A DNA stretch of 64,000 nt from the NCBI GenBank assembly GCA_963693365.1, contig CAVNZM010000007.1, positions 1,674,001 to 1,738,000 on the forward strand, in the 5' to 3' direction. Source of the stretch: Amoebidium appalachense (taxonomy: Eukaryota; Ichthyosporea). Positions 1 to 50,196 of this stretch are shown piece by piece (the first letter of the stretch is position 1; each line of letters opens with the position of its first letter). The notes under the pieces were generated by a model. It had not been told where the DNA came from, made no database searches, and worked only from the letters and a program-made list of their open reading frames with translations. The translations under genes were made by a program, and so were the position numbers.

Positions 1-6
1 AAACCA

Positions 7-43
<37 letters not shown>

Positions 44-183
44 CACACACAACCACACGCACACGCACACACACAAACACGTCGCTCTTTTCAAAGAAAA
101 AGTACGGAGACACTAAGGCGTCTCGTGGACACGGGTGTGGGGTGTGTTAAGGGTTAGAAACGGTGGGAGGAAGGGAGAGCGGG

Positions 184-218
<35 letters not shown>

Positions 219-599
219 GACGTGCACTGCAAGGCTGGCAAGACTTAAGGTGTCATGCATATACACTAGAAGTGACTAGAACCAACTACAGGTTTCTAGT
301 CACTAGAACTTGCACCCGTGTACAACGCTCGCGTGTGTGCCTATTTGCATAACGAGTCCTGTTAGTTTCCAGACCCATACACGTGCGTGTACCCCTCTTT
401 GTGCATGTGACCTAGTCAATCCGTATAAACCATGAACACACATGCGTCGGTTTGTACATGTGAATATAAAGTGATTCGACGACACATCAATTCGTAGAAT
501 CACACACTTACACACTTATATGAGCGTGTTTGTAGAAACATGTGAACAGAGTTGATTTAATTGATTTATGGACGGAAAAAAATCACATGTTGTCCTTAC
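1..599. other. DNAJC2 intron sequence, no exon seen
   Basis: Lies downstream (in gene sense) of the donor at 599-598. It holds a C run (8-41), a G run (about 187-217) and about 380 bp of ordinary sequence (220-599), in which I found no open segment resembling the missing zuotin C-terminus. The next exon is therefore probably left of the window. Confidence 0.55.
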
Positions 600-8894
<8,295 letters not shown>

Positions 8895-10262
8895 AGTACA
8901 GCCGTTTCCACTAAAAAACTGGAAAAGAGAATGAGGATAAAACTCTTGAACCCAAATTGAAAACGTAGCGAGTCAGCTGACTGTGCAGCTGTGTCAAAGT
9001 TTCCGTGCCGCACAAAAAGTCTATATTGCGCTTTCCCACTATCATTTTGTTCTGTTCCAATCATTATAAAGTATACATTATAATGACGTCAAACGTTTGG
9101 AGCTAAGGCACACTTGTTTACGGATCATGATCAGGAGTCAGCAAACGAAGACAACGTGAAAGACTGAAATGTCCGTGTCACACCTTGGTTCAGTACACAG
9201 ATGGGAGTTCAATAATGACACAATGGTGTTTTTACATACTGAGACTATAATCGCATCTACTTAGGTTCTCAGACTCAAACAACAGGAGCACTAGTATGTG
9301 GTAGATCTGAGTAGGTGACCGGTCACATGGGTGCACTGAGATCTTGAGATTTGATGACACACGTAAGAAGCTAGCTATACCTACCTTTCGCAGCGTGGGC
9401 GGGACACAATCGCACAAAAACAGGGGGAGAGGGAGCTTGAGAAAATAAAGAGAGAGGGAAATGGGAGGGAGGGAGGAAGGGGGAGGGGGATGAGGAAGGA
9501 GTGGAGATCAAGATCGAGAGGTAGTGAGTGAGAGTGATCAGAGGGGAAAGACACGATGTGAGCTTTTATCGATCAATACCATTTGAGACACCCTACAAGC
9601 AACTGCATCTTCTTGACTCCAGAAAATTGAACGACATCCATGTACTAATGTACTTACAATTACAGGGACAGACCCCATGGTCTTACTGGTATGTGGTGCC
9701 TGTGTGCTAACAGGATTAACAGCCATAATAATGAAATGAAGAGGTAAATAATGAGTATGTTCTTTTCCCCATGCATGCAAGAGATCTATTTTCCCTCTGC
9801 AAGTTGAAAACCGAGGGGAGTCAACAAAAAAGAAGCCCCCCCCCCCCCCCCCCCCCCCCCGGGGGGGAGGGGCTGCTAATTATAAGCCAAAAGGGGGGGG
9901 GGGGGGGAGCAAGACAACAGTGTGTTTGGTGTGCACTTGCTCTTGGGTCTACGCCATATAGTACCATAGCGTCCAAAAAATAACATTGTAAGCTTTCTAA
10001 CGGTTTCTAAGACATTCGAAATATCAACATTGCCGGCAAGAATTCTACACCACACCCTGGGTAAAACACGGCTAAGTTTGAGTTTCTAGATTACTCTCAT
10101 GCTACATTCATAACCATACACAAGTTGGGGCCATAAAAAGAAACACTTTACCAATAAAAGGTAAAACATAGATCAAAGACCATACGTGACTGCACAGGCA
10201 GTATGAGCCCCCCCCCCCCCCCCCCCCCTCTCCCCCGCCCACCTCTCCCAACCCCAAATAAT

Positions 10263-10334
<72 letters not shown>

Positions 10335-10402
10335 GCGCGCGCGCGCACACACACACACACACATGCGTGCGCACACACACGCACACACGCACACACACAT
10401 TT
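8895..10402. other. Intergenic spacer: DNAJC2 5' flank / WRAP73 3' flank
   Basis: 1.5 kb between the DNAJC2 ATG and the WRAP73 stop, both genes on minus. It should contain the DNAJC2 promoter. An AT-rich patch at 9058-9085 reads CTTTATAATG on minus but is about 170 bp from the ATG, so I do not call it a TATA box. Also present: a GA-rich stretch (9420-9520), a C run followed by G runs (about 9837-9907) and (CA)n at 10264-10329. No convincing ORF or RNA gene. Confidence 0.5.
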
Positions 10403-20658
<10,256 letters not shown>

Positions 20659-21769
20659 GGCTAATGTATGGCGGTTATGTTAACTCTTGTGTTCGTACAA
20701 GTGGAAGATAAAACTGTGCGTAAACCTGATCCTCAGGGGTAGGCTTCTAAAATGGGGGCTTTTCCGGCTTCTTGCACTGGCCAATAGTGGTTTGCGCTCT
20801 AAAAAATATAACGCCGGCAAGATCGCTTTACCGTAGGGAAAAGACTTTGCAGACTTCCATCAAAAGTACCGTAAGTTATAACCACGATACAGCACACTGT
20901 TCAAACTGAGATCGGTCACCACTCTGCCAGCAACTGTCCAATGTTGAGAAATTTGAAATCCCCGCTCAAAGAAACATCCAATCAAAATAATTGTTTGAGT
21001 CCATACTTATCAACGAATCAAATGCGAGTGCGACTACACATGATGAATTCCGATGATCTCAGGAATGTCGCTTGACGACTGTACTCGCGATCGTAGGGGC
21101 CTCATCATGCATTTGAAGGCAGGCTGCTGTACCAGGGTTTTGCATGTAAAATAGAAACTTTCGGATTTAGGAGAATTCTGAATGATACTGTAGCTTATTG
21201 TGCATTTCATCATAGGTTTTACTTGCTTGATATATTGGAAAGTGTACGGCAAACCCTTGCTCCAACGTCCATGGATCCGTGGGTTCAGGAAAGTTTGTGA
21301 GTGTACGGTGCAACCAATCACGGCATTCTTCTCTTTTACCAGATAAGGTAAACATTTTGTAATGCATGATTATACACCAATCATGTTATGGTTTCGTAAA
21401 GCATGCTAGTGCTGCTTGCAATGCACCAAGAACAGGCTGCGGCAGTTACGAGTAAAACTTTCTGCATACGGGTTTCCATAATGACTTTTAATACATTATG
21501 TAATGAATTTGAAGGTTTTTTTCTTTGAATAAAAAACACTGCTACAATAACTTTGATGTGTCATGCCCAACACCTGTTTTCAGGACAACCAATCAAAAAA
21601 TCTCTGCCTGTGAGCCAATCTACCGACGAGTAGTCCATATCAAGCCATTGCCTACATCCACAATTTGAACATTTTGCAGCTGAGAAAGTTTACATAGTAG
21701 TCTCCAAATACACACACCAGAGGTTTTATAACCCTTACAATAGTTGCATTTTTTTACCTAACAACCAAA
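20659..21769. other. Divergent spacer between WRAP73 and deoC
   Basis: The two genes diverge here, so both promoters should lie in this 1.1 kb. The sequence is unique and free of long repeats, unlike most of the window. A minus-strand ORF of 66 codons (21367-21167, first codon ATG, MHYKMFTLSGKREECRDW...) and an overlapping one at 21321-21034 have ordinary composition but match no family I recognise and show no clear splice context. They could be upstream leader sequence, a small gene or chance. Confidence 0.45.
21727..21731 (+). promoter_or_regulatory. Possible TATA element of deoC
   Basis: A TATAA pentamer within an AT-rich stretch lies 39 bp before the deoC ATG (21770), whose context ACCAAAATGG suits efficient initiation. 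Based on position and sequence only; the transcription start would have to lie within about 30 bp downstream, giving a very short leader. Confidence 0.3.
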
Positions 21770-22582
21770 ATGGCGACCCCCACAACCAAGGAACTGGCCG
21801 GTATGATCGACCACACCGTGTTGAAGGCCGACGCTGTTGCCGAGGCTGTGGACCAAGTTTGCGCCGAGGCTGCTGAGCACCATTTCTGCAGTGTGTGTGT
21901 CAACCCATGCTGGGTTAGTTTTGTAAGTTCCCCTGTGATAGGCAGACCATGTGAACACGCGCGTGGCTACATGTTATAAATTCAAAGTGCTCGAAGAGGG
22001 TGTTTACCTGTTATGCCGCTTGATGTACCTCATGCCCTTCGGAACCACTCTCAGGGGATCTCTCGAAGTCCCTCTCATGGAGTTCCTACGGTGCATGGTG
22101 GTTTTGTTACCTACCCCCCCCCCTCCCCCTCCCCCCTCCCCCCGCCCGCCCGCCCGCCCGCCCCATCCGTTTACACCCTCACCATTATGCCAATTGCACA
22201 CCCTTCCTGTGACATCCACCCTACCCTAAGAACTAAACAAATCCCAGCCCCTCTTCGTTCCTACTCTCAGCACACCTGCCATGTGCAGGTATTTTTGGTG
22301 ATGTAAAGGATCAGCAACACCAACACATAAGTGTCTAAACACGAACACTCCGTGCAGTGCGCGGAGAGACTCCGTGGCACCGACGTGAAGGTCTGCACAG
22401 TTATTGGTTTCCCCCTGGGTGCCACATCTACTGCATCCAAGGCCTTTGAAGCCGCTCAGGCAGTGAACGATGGTGCCGATGAGGTGGACATGGTCATTAA
22501 TATCGGCTGGGTAAAGGACGGCCAGTGGGACAAGGTCAAGGCAGATGTGGCAGAAGTGGTCAAGGTATGCGCTTTTCCCTCC

Positions 22583-22614
<32 letters not shown>

Positions 22615-22948
22615 TCCCCCCCCCCCCAAACACACACACACATACACACACACACACACACACACCCTCACCTACCCTCTCAGCCCACCGCTGTTTGCGC
22701 CTAGGCCCACACATTCGTTTACTGCTTGACCCGATTGCCCCTCCTCCTCCTCCTCCTCATCCCCCCCCCCCCCCCCTAATCCCCCACCCACCCACCCCAC
22801 TCCACCACCCCTGCCCGCATCTTGAATATGCTCTAGCCTTGTGGCCGCCGGACTTCTTTCGTCAATTTTTTTACGCATATCTGCTGTGCTTTGTCCGGTG
22901 TGGCAACACCTCCATCCCCCCCCCCCCCCCCCCCCTCCCTCCCCCCAA

Positions 22949-22981
<33 letters not shown>

Positions 22982-23461
22982 CAATACCTCACCCTCACCT
23001 ACCCTCTCAGCCCACCGCTGTTTGCGCCTAGGCCCACATATTTACTGCACTATCGAGCAAAAATTAACTGTGGCAATTTCCAACCCCCTGCCCCTCCCCC
23101 GCGCGCCCACCCGCCCGGCCGCCCGCCACCTTCCTACACACACAAAAACACCACCTCCCCTTGACTTGATTCTCTTTTCCTTCCCCCCTCCTCTCCCCCC
23201 CCCAAACCCCCGGCCTCCTTCCGAGTCCTCGGTACCCCCTTCCCCTCTCTCCGCCCCCCCTCTCAAACATTTACACAAGTTTGCCCACACGACCCCCTCC
23301 TCCCCCCTCCCCTTCCCCCCCCCGGGCTTCCCTGCGCTACCCTTCCACCTGTGTTGTTCGTCGTGAATGACATTGTGTGTTTCGTACTCTGTAACTTTTT
23401 CTAACCAACCCCCTCTCCCTCCCCCCCCCTCCCCCCCCCCCCCCCCCACTTCCCCTCCCCC

Positions 23462-23522
<61 letters not shown>

Positions 23523-23722
23523 CTCTGTTATGAAGGCAGCCAAGGAAGCCGACAGCAACACGATCGTTAAGGTGATTCTTGAGACGTGCCTGCTGACCGA
23601 CGAGCAAGTGCACAAGAGCTGTCTGGTGTGCAAGGAGGCTGGTGCTGACTTTGTGAAGACTTCGACTGGATTTTCTACTGGCGGTGCCACCCCACACCAT
23701 GTGAGGTATGCATTGTTTTTGC

Positions 23723-23772
<50 letters not shown>

Positions 23773-23905
23773 TGGGGGGGGGCGGCCCCAAAAGAGAAAA
23801 AAAAATACTCCACCCCACTTTACCGTCCCCACCCCCCTCCTCCCCTCTCCCCCTCCCCCCCCCCCCCCCCCCCCACCCACCCACCCACCCACCCACTCAC
23901 CCGCG

Positions 23906-23939
<34 letters not shown>

Positions 23940-24086
23940 CCCACCCACCCACCACCCCCACCTCACCCACCCACCCCACCTGCCCACCCGTTCTTCCAAC
24001 CGATAGTAGTATGCGGTCCAAGTTGATTGTTAATCAAGTATGTGCATTGAGTTGCCTGTCCCACTGGACTACACAACATCCACCCT

Positions 24087-24117
<31 letters not shown>

Positions 24118-24177
24118 GGGGAAGAAGGGTGTGGTGTGGTGCGTGCGTGTGTGTGGGGGGCTCAAGTTGGGGTTTGT

Positions 24178-24221
<44 letters not shown>

Positions 24222-24695
24222 CTCTGCAAGCCTGACTGCCTTTAGATTCCGATCCTCTGCTGAGTCTTCTTCAAACCAATTCCCCTCACCACATTCGCCA
24301 CCTCCCCCCCCCCCCCCCACCCTGTAAAACAAGTCGTCTTCACCCCACCACACACCGTGCACCATCACGCTTCCCCCCCCACCACCACCACCACTACCAC
24401 CCCACCCCCACCCCCACCCTCCTCGCCCCCCTTTCCGGAAGAGAAAAAACTCGTTACATGTGCTCTCCATCTTCATTGTGTTGTCCGTGACACATTCTAA
24501 CCCTCTTCCTCCCCCCCCCCCCCCCCCCCCAGCATTATGCGCGCGGCTGTTGGTCCCGATGTTGGTGTTAAGGCGTCTGGGGGTATCCGTGACCATGCAA
24601 GTGCTGTGGCTATGGTTCAGGCCGGGGCAAACCGCCTGGGCTGCAGCTCTGGCCTGGCCATTGTTAAGGGGGGCACCTCAACGAGCAGCTATTAA
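21770..24695 (+). CDS. deoC: Deoxyribose-phosphate aldolase, short bacterial-type DeoC (EC 4.1.2.4), complete
   Basis: Exons 21770-21922, 22358-22564, 23536-23705, 24533-24695; 693 nt = 230 aa plus TAA. Introns are GT-AG: the first uses donor GTAAGT after TTT, and the last acceptor is a C run ending CAG. The enzyme splits 2-deoxyribose-5-phosphate into glyceraldehyde-3-phosphate and acetaldehyde in the cytosol (deoxynucleoside salvage/catabolism). Visible motifs: IDHTVLK (N-terminus), [31 protein letters not shown] with Asp95 (E. coli Asp102), [29 protein letters not shown] with Schiff-base Lys161 (E. coli Lys167), GVKASGGIR with Lys190 (E. coli Lys201), and a C-terminal Tyr230 in TSSY, matching the functionally important terminal Tyr of E. 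coli DeoC. Length and motifs fit the roughly 220-aa bacterial type rather than the longer (about 318 aa) animal DERA. All catalytic residues are intact. Confidence 0.96.
22663..23039 (+). repeat. Direct duplication inside deoC intron 2 (offset 327 bp)
   Basis: 22663-22711 and 22990-23038 are identical by eye (CACCCTCACCTACCCTCT ... GCGCCTAGGCCCACA). Each is preceded by a C run plus (CA)n, so the whole unit of about 327 bp seems duplicated. Confidence 0.7.
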
Positions 24696-25576
24696 TATTA
24701 CTCAGGGCCTCTTATTAGCTCACTACGGTGGGGTTTAACGGTGATGTTTCACTGGATGAGACGTGACTGATCTAGCCAAATAGAAATTCGTTAATTTTTT
24801 TAAAAGGCGCGCATATATCTTGTGACCCTCAGGCTGTGCACCTAGCAAGTCTCTTATTATTTATGGTAGCCTAGTGATAAGATGGTTATTTTATTTACAA
24901 ATTTAGCCATGTAGGCCCATAACTGGGGCCACATAGTCAATATAAAATACATGATGCTCTGCTGCAACGATCGGCATCAGTGCCTGTGAAATCGGTTGTG
25001 TGCAGATACTCGCAACTCAAGAACAGTGAGTACATGCCTACCATGCACTATACTCGTGCAAATTACCCTTTCGTGCAATGATCAGTGCACAAGCTCTCGA
25101 TACTAAAGACAGAAGGCTTTGTGATCAGCATGTACAACTTCGTTTTAATTCCGACTTTTTATGTGCAAGGGATCAAATGTTATGTTGAGCTCAGCTGAGC
25201 CCTGCCCTCCTCCCCCCTCCCCCCCCCCCCCCCCCCCCGCCCCCCTTCCCTCCCTCAACACGCACGTGCGCCCATCCCCCCCCCCCCCCCCCCCCCCTCC
25301 CCCCCTCGGAGTCCCCCCCACCCCACCTCCCTCCCTCGATACACAAGTGTGCTACCACCGCCACCACCCCCATACGCACAGCATGGCTTTGGGGCCGATG
25401 TTGGCCCATGTAATGTCATTTGGGCCGCCAAAATTCAAATGGGGCCGACGTCGGTTCCCCAAAATCCAAGCTGCATGCAGCTGCAGGTCGGCCCAGGTCA
25501 GGTGACCTGCTTCGGGTTGCACGGCCGGCATGCGTGATCTGTGAAGACATGCATATGTTGCCCCCCACCCCCCCAC

Positions 25577-25628
25577 CGGTGTGGAAGTTCGATGTCATTG
25601 ACTTCCAGGCCAACCGAGCCATTGCGCT

Positions 25629-25680
<52 letters not shown>

Positions 25681-25690
25681 ACCCCCCCCC
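25577..25690 (+). repeat. Inverted repeat, left arm with C tail
   Basis: GTGTGGAAGTTCGATGTC, ATTGACTTCCAGGCCAACCG, AGCCATTGCGC, then a C run of about 50 nt. Pairs with 26131-26183 in opposite orientation. The reverse strand reads TGGCTCGGTTGG, an A-box-like word, and GGAAGTCAATGA can fold with TCGAACTTCC. Confidence 0.75.
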
Positions 25691-26085
25691 CGGGGATCTG
25701 GAAGAGGCAATACGCTCTATAACATGCTTGGGTTTACAAGGGGCGTTTTCATGACACCCAACAGCCGTTCGTGACCATCCATGTATATATTCTACTCATT
25801 AGTAAATATATGTTGTACCAGCTAGGCCAGCTCATCACTTTCAAAGTTTAAAAAACCTCAAAAAACCGGCTGCAGTTGTAACTTATTGTCAACTCGGTAG
25901 GGTTGTTGCTCCGATCCAGCTAGATATCCCGGATTGGATCCGGCATGAAATCTAAAAAATTGAAGGCCGAGGCCTAGGGGCGCCGGCAAGAGTACTCTGG
26001 TGCTGGTGATATCGGTATCATGTGGTGCACGTGACATGCTTGATGTGCGTGTGTCACATTTGACGTCTTTTTTTTTTTTTTTTTT

Positions 26086-26095
<10 letters not shown>

Positions 26096-26116
<21 letters not shown>

Positions 26117-26184
26117 GGGGAAGGTTGGGTTGCATGGCTCGGTTGGCCTGGAAGTCAATGACTCATTGAACTTCCACACTGGTC
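26096..26184 (-). repeat. Inverted repeat, right arm with G tract
   Basis: G run 26096-26120, then GCATGGCTCGGTTGGCC, TGGAAGTCAATGACTCATTG, AACTTCCACACTGG. Reverse complement of the left arm with few differences; GGAAGTCAATGA/TCATTGAACTTCC makes a near-perfect hairpin. Confidence 0.75.
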
Positions 26185-26540
26185 GTGAAAGAACCCGAGT
26201 TTGTATTATCTGCAGCATTGAATATTGGTTTGCTTTGCATACAGCCCAGCTGTGCATACATTCCGGAGAGATGTGTCCGCACATTCAAGCAGCTACTGTA
26301 GTCCAGATATGCCATCCACTATTTACATTGTCAAAAACTATCTAAAAAGAACTACCAAAGCAAACTATCTAACGCAGTCTAACACGAACTATCCAAGGCA
26401 AACCATCCAACAAGAACTATCCAAGACACGAACCGTTCAATATGAACTTTCGTTACAAGGTGAGTTCTCCAAGATAATTTTTAACTATCAAACATGAACT
26501 ACAGAAAACGAACCATCCAAGAGGAACCAGCACGTCTCCC

Positions 26541-26575
<35 letters not shown>

Positions 26576-26752
26576 CCTTCCTCCCCTTTCCCCCCAACCT
26601 ATTGCCGGACACACCAAAGTCAATCCAACCCAAAACTACGCCATCTACAGGTAATATACCATCTACTTTCGAGCATTTACACCATGTGATTCACCAAAAA
26701 AGACACAAGATGGCAAAAATACCCATCCACCGCTCTCTCCACACACACATCT

Positions 26753-45489
<18,737 letters not shown>

Positions 45490-46159
45490 TTTTCTTGCTC
45501 TGGGCGTAAAAAGCCCACCTCCGTGCACTTCAGGGTTTTCGCCTGTGATGTTTCTACAATATCACGTCTACAAGGTCCCTCTTTGGTCTTGCATTTCTGT
45601 CTGCCAATGTGGGCTAGAGCCCACCTCCGGTGCTATTCACACTGCGTATATTGTATTAGATTTGTGTATGGGTGCTTGACTTAGTGCTACCTTGGAAAAT
45701 CTCTGGCCTAACTTTAGTACCGCTACGTAAAACAAAGGCGAGCTCTACACTACGAACCAACGTTAGTGGGGGGTGGAGTTGGAGCGCGTATGACTTGACA
45801 AACGCTGGCGGGTCCTAGGATGGAAACATTTCGGGTAGGGGGGGCTTAAAAGCCCAAAAAAAATAACAAATGGGATCATGGGAGGGGTTTTGGAGAAATA
45901 CGGCACTTATCTAGTAGGGCGAGATATCTCTTATCTCGAAATAATAATATCTCGGGGACCTTACATGCCCCGTGTCTGTCCCAGAACATATAACTGTGTA
46001 TGCAAGGAGAGCCCAAGCGTCTCATAGCAACTTTGGTTACACGTGTGTGTTTGATATTGTGGAAAGAGTGGTGAATATAGGCACCACAATCTTAGATTAC
46101 ACTGGCATGGCTGTTGGTGGCCAATACGGATGCGCATCAGATACTACAGGCCCGCATGG

Positions 46160-46278
46160 TCATTACACACACGCATGACACACACACACGCACACACGCA
46201 CACACGCACACAACACACACACACGCACGCACACACGCACACACACACGCACACACGCGCACACACACACGCACACGC

Positions 46279-46336
<58 letters not shown>
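46160..46336. repeat. (CA)n with CG variants, intergenic
   Basis: About 175 bp of CA units with periodic ACGC, about 0.7 kb upstream of the symplekin ATG. Confidence 0.93.
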
Positions 46337-46339
<3 letters not shown>

Positions 46340-48290
46340 CGCGCACGCGCGCGGAGAAAAATCCATGCACACATTTGACATGCGAACACAGACAGTCACA
46401 CATGTTAAACACCCCTCAGCCGTGCATACCTATAGTAGCTGCTTTTTAGCTATAGACTGAGCCCCTCAAACAAACATGGCAGAGCAATCGGGCTGTATGT
46501 ATTATTTACATAAAGCCTTAGGGGGACTTTTCTAGTTTCCTACGGCGTTGATCTAGAGACGGGGGGGGATCTAATTACTATATTTCTCCTTTTAAGATCA
46601 AAAATGCATACACACTCCCACGCACACCGTGCAAGCAACCAGCTGCCGATACATATACAACCGTACCCTTTTCCCCTTCCCCCCCCCTCCCCCCCCCCCT
46701 CCCCCTCCCCCCCCCCCCCCCCCCCCCCAACCCCCAACACACACACACCCTTTTTCCTCCTCCTCCGAACCCATTCCCTGCGACTCCCTGCCCCCCTCAC
46801 GAGTCCCCCTCTCAATGGTACACACCTGTATACATTAAATACAAACACCACCCACTGGGCATGAACCACCCACCCAGCCCGAACTTTTAGCACTTTCACT
46901 GTGGCCGCATGTCGAATATCGGGTGTGTTCAACTGTAGCTTTCTTTTCTTTCTTTCTCAAACGAACTTTGAGTATTTAGCACAAACACCCACCCCTGCAG
47001 CTCTTTCGATCATTTAGTCCAGTATCCTACCGTATTCTGCCCCCTGCACTCTGCTGTTCCATTCCTACTTGCCTGCACAGTGTCTTGAAATCTTCCTGGC
47101 CACCACGTGCGCAAAGATCAGGGTGCGGAGAATGGGGGGGATGAGGGGGGGAGGGGGGGGGGGGGGGGGGGGGAAGGGGGGAGAGTGAAGTGGGGGGGAA
47201 CCGTGTGCATGCGGGCAGCAAGAATCAACACACGAGCCTCTGAGGACGGACGGTGATAAATTTGCTCTTCTTCGAGCGGCTTTTTTCGGTACCGTCGTGT
47301 AAAGGCTACAATTTTTGTTCGTGAGTAGTAGTGGCTTTAGTGGCTTATGCTGCTTTATTAGTACCCTCCATACACATGACGTCACTGGCTGCACCTGGTT
47401 GGCTCAGCTGTGCTGAGACATCCAATTTGGCCGTTGGGGGAGGGTTAGGGCCCATCGACATGTCCGTAGAAATAAAAGGCTAAAAACCGCGGAATTCTTT
47501 GTGCTCCTTCCTTTTTTGTATTTACTTGTAGTTTAATGGTTGAGATAGCCTAAAATATGCAGCTCTTGTCTGCACGCGGTGTAGGTAATCGGGTTTTTTT
47601 AGCTCACATGCAGGCCGCATGCTGCAAAAGGGGAGATAATCCCCAGTCATACACAGTTCCGTAGGACCCCCCCCCCCCCCCCCCCTTTCCCCGCCCCGCC
47701 CACTTTTTTTTAGCTGGAGGTGGGTGGGTCTTACTGAACCAAAATCTGGATTTTTGCATTTGGGTACCCCTAGTTTCTGGTAATGGTTTTCTGCTTTCTG
47801 AACAGAAGAACTTTCTTGTTTGATATAGGGGTCAATAAGTCCCTTCTGCCCCCCCCCCCCCCCCCCTCCCGGGGCTCAGCCTCCGGCCGGGGGTTTTAAC
47901 CGTTATTATATGTATCGATAGATACCCTTGCTCTGATGATGGTAGTCTGATATGGTCGTATTCAAGTTGGATAAAGCCGAAAATTTATAGCATTATGCTT
48001 ACATAGTATAGGGGCCAACTCACTTAATGCTTATAAGCTGCCCCCACAGGGCGGTTATTTGCCTGCCCCCACACGGTGATTATTTGCCTTTGACTATTTC
48101 AGGTGGTTGTTTATAATCAAAGTCCCGCATGGTACAGTGAATATGGGCACCCGTTACTAGGATATGCATTAGCCCCTGCTAATGATATCGTGAGGTTCTA
48201 ACGTTAGTTCAGACGACATAAATTCTTTTACTAGAGTGAAGACAAATGTTTTGGTTGGTGGTTATGAAGATCATCCCCTCACCAACAGAT

Positions 48291-48356
<66 letters not shown>

Positions 48357-48887
48357 ATCCGGACCCCCTTCTGTTAACCCTTAATTCTATTTTGCCCCCC
48401 CACACACCCAAGCAACTCATGCCCCCACTTTCACCCGTTAAACTGCGCCCACACACTGCTCAACAGCCCCCCCTCCCCCCCCTCCCCCCCCCCCCCCCCC
48501 CCCGGCCCTGGCCCGCCTAAGCTTGAAGGCTATTGATTTGAGCCGTGTTATAGGCTGCGCCTCGTGATAGATCATCCGATATGGACATGCCTGTCACATG
48601 CGGTATAGCACACTGGGGTGTTGCAACTAACCTATTATAATATATGTTCAGGGACTTGTGGGGACCCTACCTCTACCCCCGGAGGAGGGGGGGCGGGGGG
48701 GTAGGCAGTCTAACAAGGGTCCGAGTTGTCAGAATCCACATGTATTAATGTTTGGGGGGTAGCGGGCAGGGGGGGGGGGAGGGGGGGGGGGGGGGGGGGG
48801 GGGATTCCAGACGCTGATGTTCAAATGCATTTGTATACCGTTGTGTTGGGAAGGGGGATGGGTAGGGGGGGGGGGGGGGGGGCAGGG

Positions 48888-49042
48888 GAACTTCAATTGC
48901 AAGGGTAATATTAGTGGAGCACTTCACAAAGTACAACTATACCGTGACGATGAGAAACACGGCGCAGGACACGATGTCATCAAGTATGCAGCATCAGCAA
49001 CGTGCGCAGTATGCAACATAATACGAGAACATCCTTAGGCTC
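48888..49042 (-). repeat. Family A retroposon, degenerate intergenic copy
   Basis: After a G tract on plus: AGCACTTCACAAAGTAC, GACGATGAGAAACACGG, CAAGTATGCAGCATCAGC, GTGCGCAGTATGCAACATA, ATCCTTAGG. Corresponds word by word to the reverse of 55870-55990. Confidence 0.6.
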
Positions 49043-49652
49043 TGAGGCGGCCTAAAGCATTTGGGGGAAGTTCAACCGGGCCAGGGGGAGGGAGGGGCCA
49101 GGGGGGAGAACAGAGGTGACCGTCCGGGCAGTCGCCGGGGGGCCCAGGGGGGGGGGGGGGGGGGGGTGGGGAGGGGGGAGTGGGGGGGGGGGGAGGGGGG
49201 GAGTGGGGGGAGGGGGGAAGCAAGACTTGTTCCCATAGTTTCAGGGCGGTGCACACTTGTGTATAATACATGTGTGTGTGTGGGCACTCAGGGGGAGGCG
49301 TACTAGGGGGGGTGGGGAGGGGCAAGGTGTGTGTGTGTGTAAAAGGGGAGTCTCGGGGGAGGGGCCGGGGATCCGGAGCTGGGGGGGGCAAGAATCTGAA
49401 ACTATTAGTGTGTGATTGTTCACTTCTCATGGATGTGTGAGCCACAGCGCTAGCAAGGGGGTGAGAAGGGGGGGGGGGGGGGGGCACGACTTGAGAGCAA
49501 GGTCAAATCTTTTCCATGCACAGTCAGTATAACGGCCATGTCTCAAATTCGAGTTGTGGGTGGGTGGGACCGGGGGGGAGGGGGCGGGCGGGGGAGGAGG
49601 AGGCTCCACATGACATTGCAATTCCATGTCTGCTTTTTTTTTTTTGGGTAGC

Positions 49653-49703
<51 letters not shown>

Positions 49704-50196
49704 AAATTCGTCGTGCACTGTGTGTGAGCCCAGGGAGGGAGGGAAGGATGGGGGGAAGGGGAGTGAGGGGGACAAAATGGACGACAACCTTGTTTCGGGG
49801 TATGTTTGAGGTGCGGGAATGAGGAGGGGGGAGGGGGAGATCTCTAGGAGGTGGGGGAAATTGTTTTGTGTGAGGGGTGAAGGGCCTTGGGTGGGAGAGG
49901 GAGGACATGACTCGAGTGTATGATTGGAGGCACTACTCGAGCACAATGATCAAAAGAAGTGCAGTGTGGGTGTGGGGGGGCTAGAGTTGAGCAAGACGAC
50001 GGCAGACTTGCTTCCCATGTGTGTATGTGGAGGGGAGGGGGAGGGGTGGGGGGAAAGGGGGAGGGGAGGGCAAGACTGCGGGTGGACATCCGAAGAGGAG
50101 AGGGAAAGGGGGATTGAAAGACGGTGTGTGCCTGCTCGTGCGTGCTAGGGGAATGGGGGTGGAGACACTTGGGTAGACTTTTTACACTCAGCTCAG

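Larger units (their letters stand above)
24696..26752. other. Convergent intergenic spacer between deoC and symplekin
   Basis: deoC (plus) and symplekin (minus) converge here, so both 3' ends and poly(A) sites should lie inside; I saw no clean AATAAA close to either stop. It contains C runs at 25210-25238, 25279-25297 and 25631-25690, an inverted repeat pair (25577-25624 and 26131-26183), a T run then G run (26068-26120), and repeated AAC(T/C)ATC-like words at 26340-26520. No gene recognised. Confidence 0.5.
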
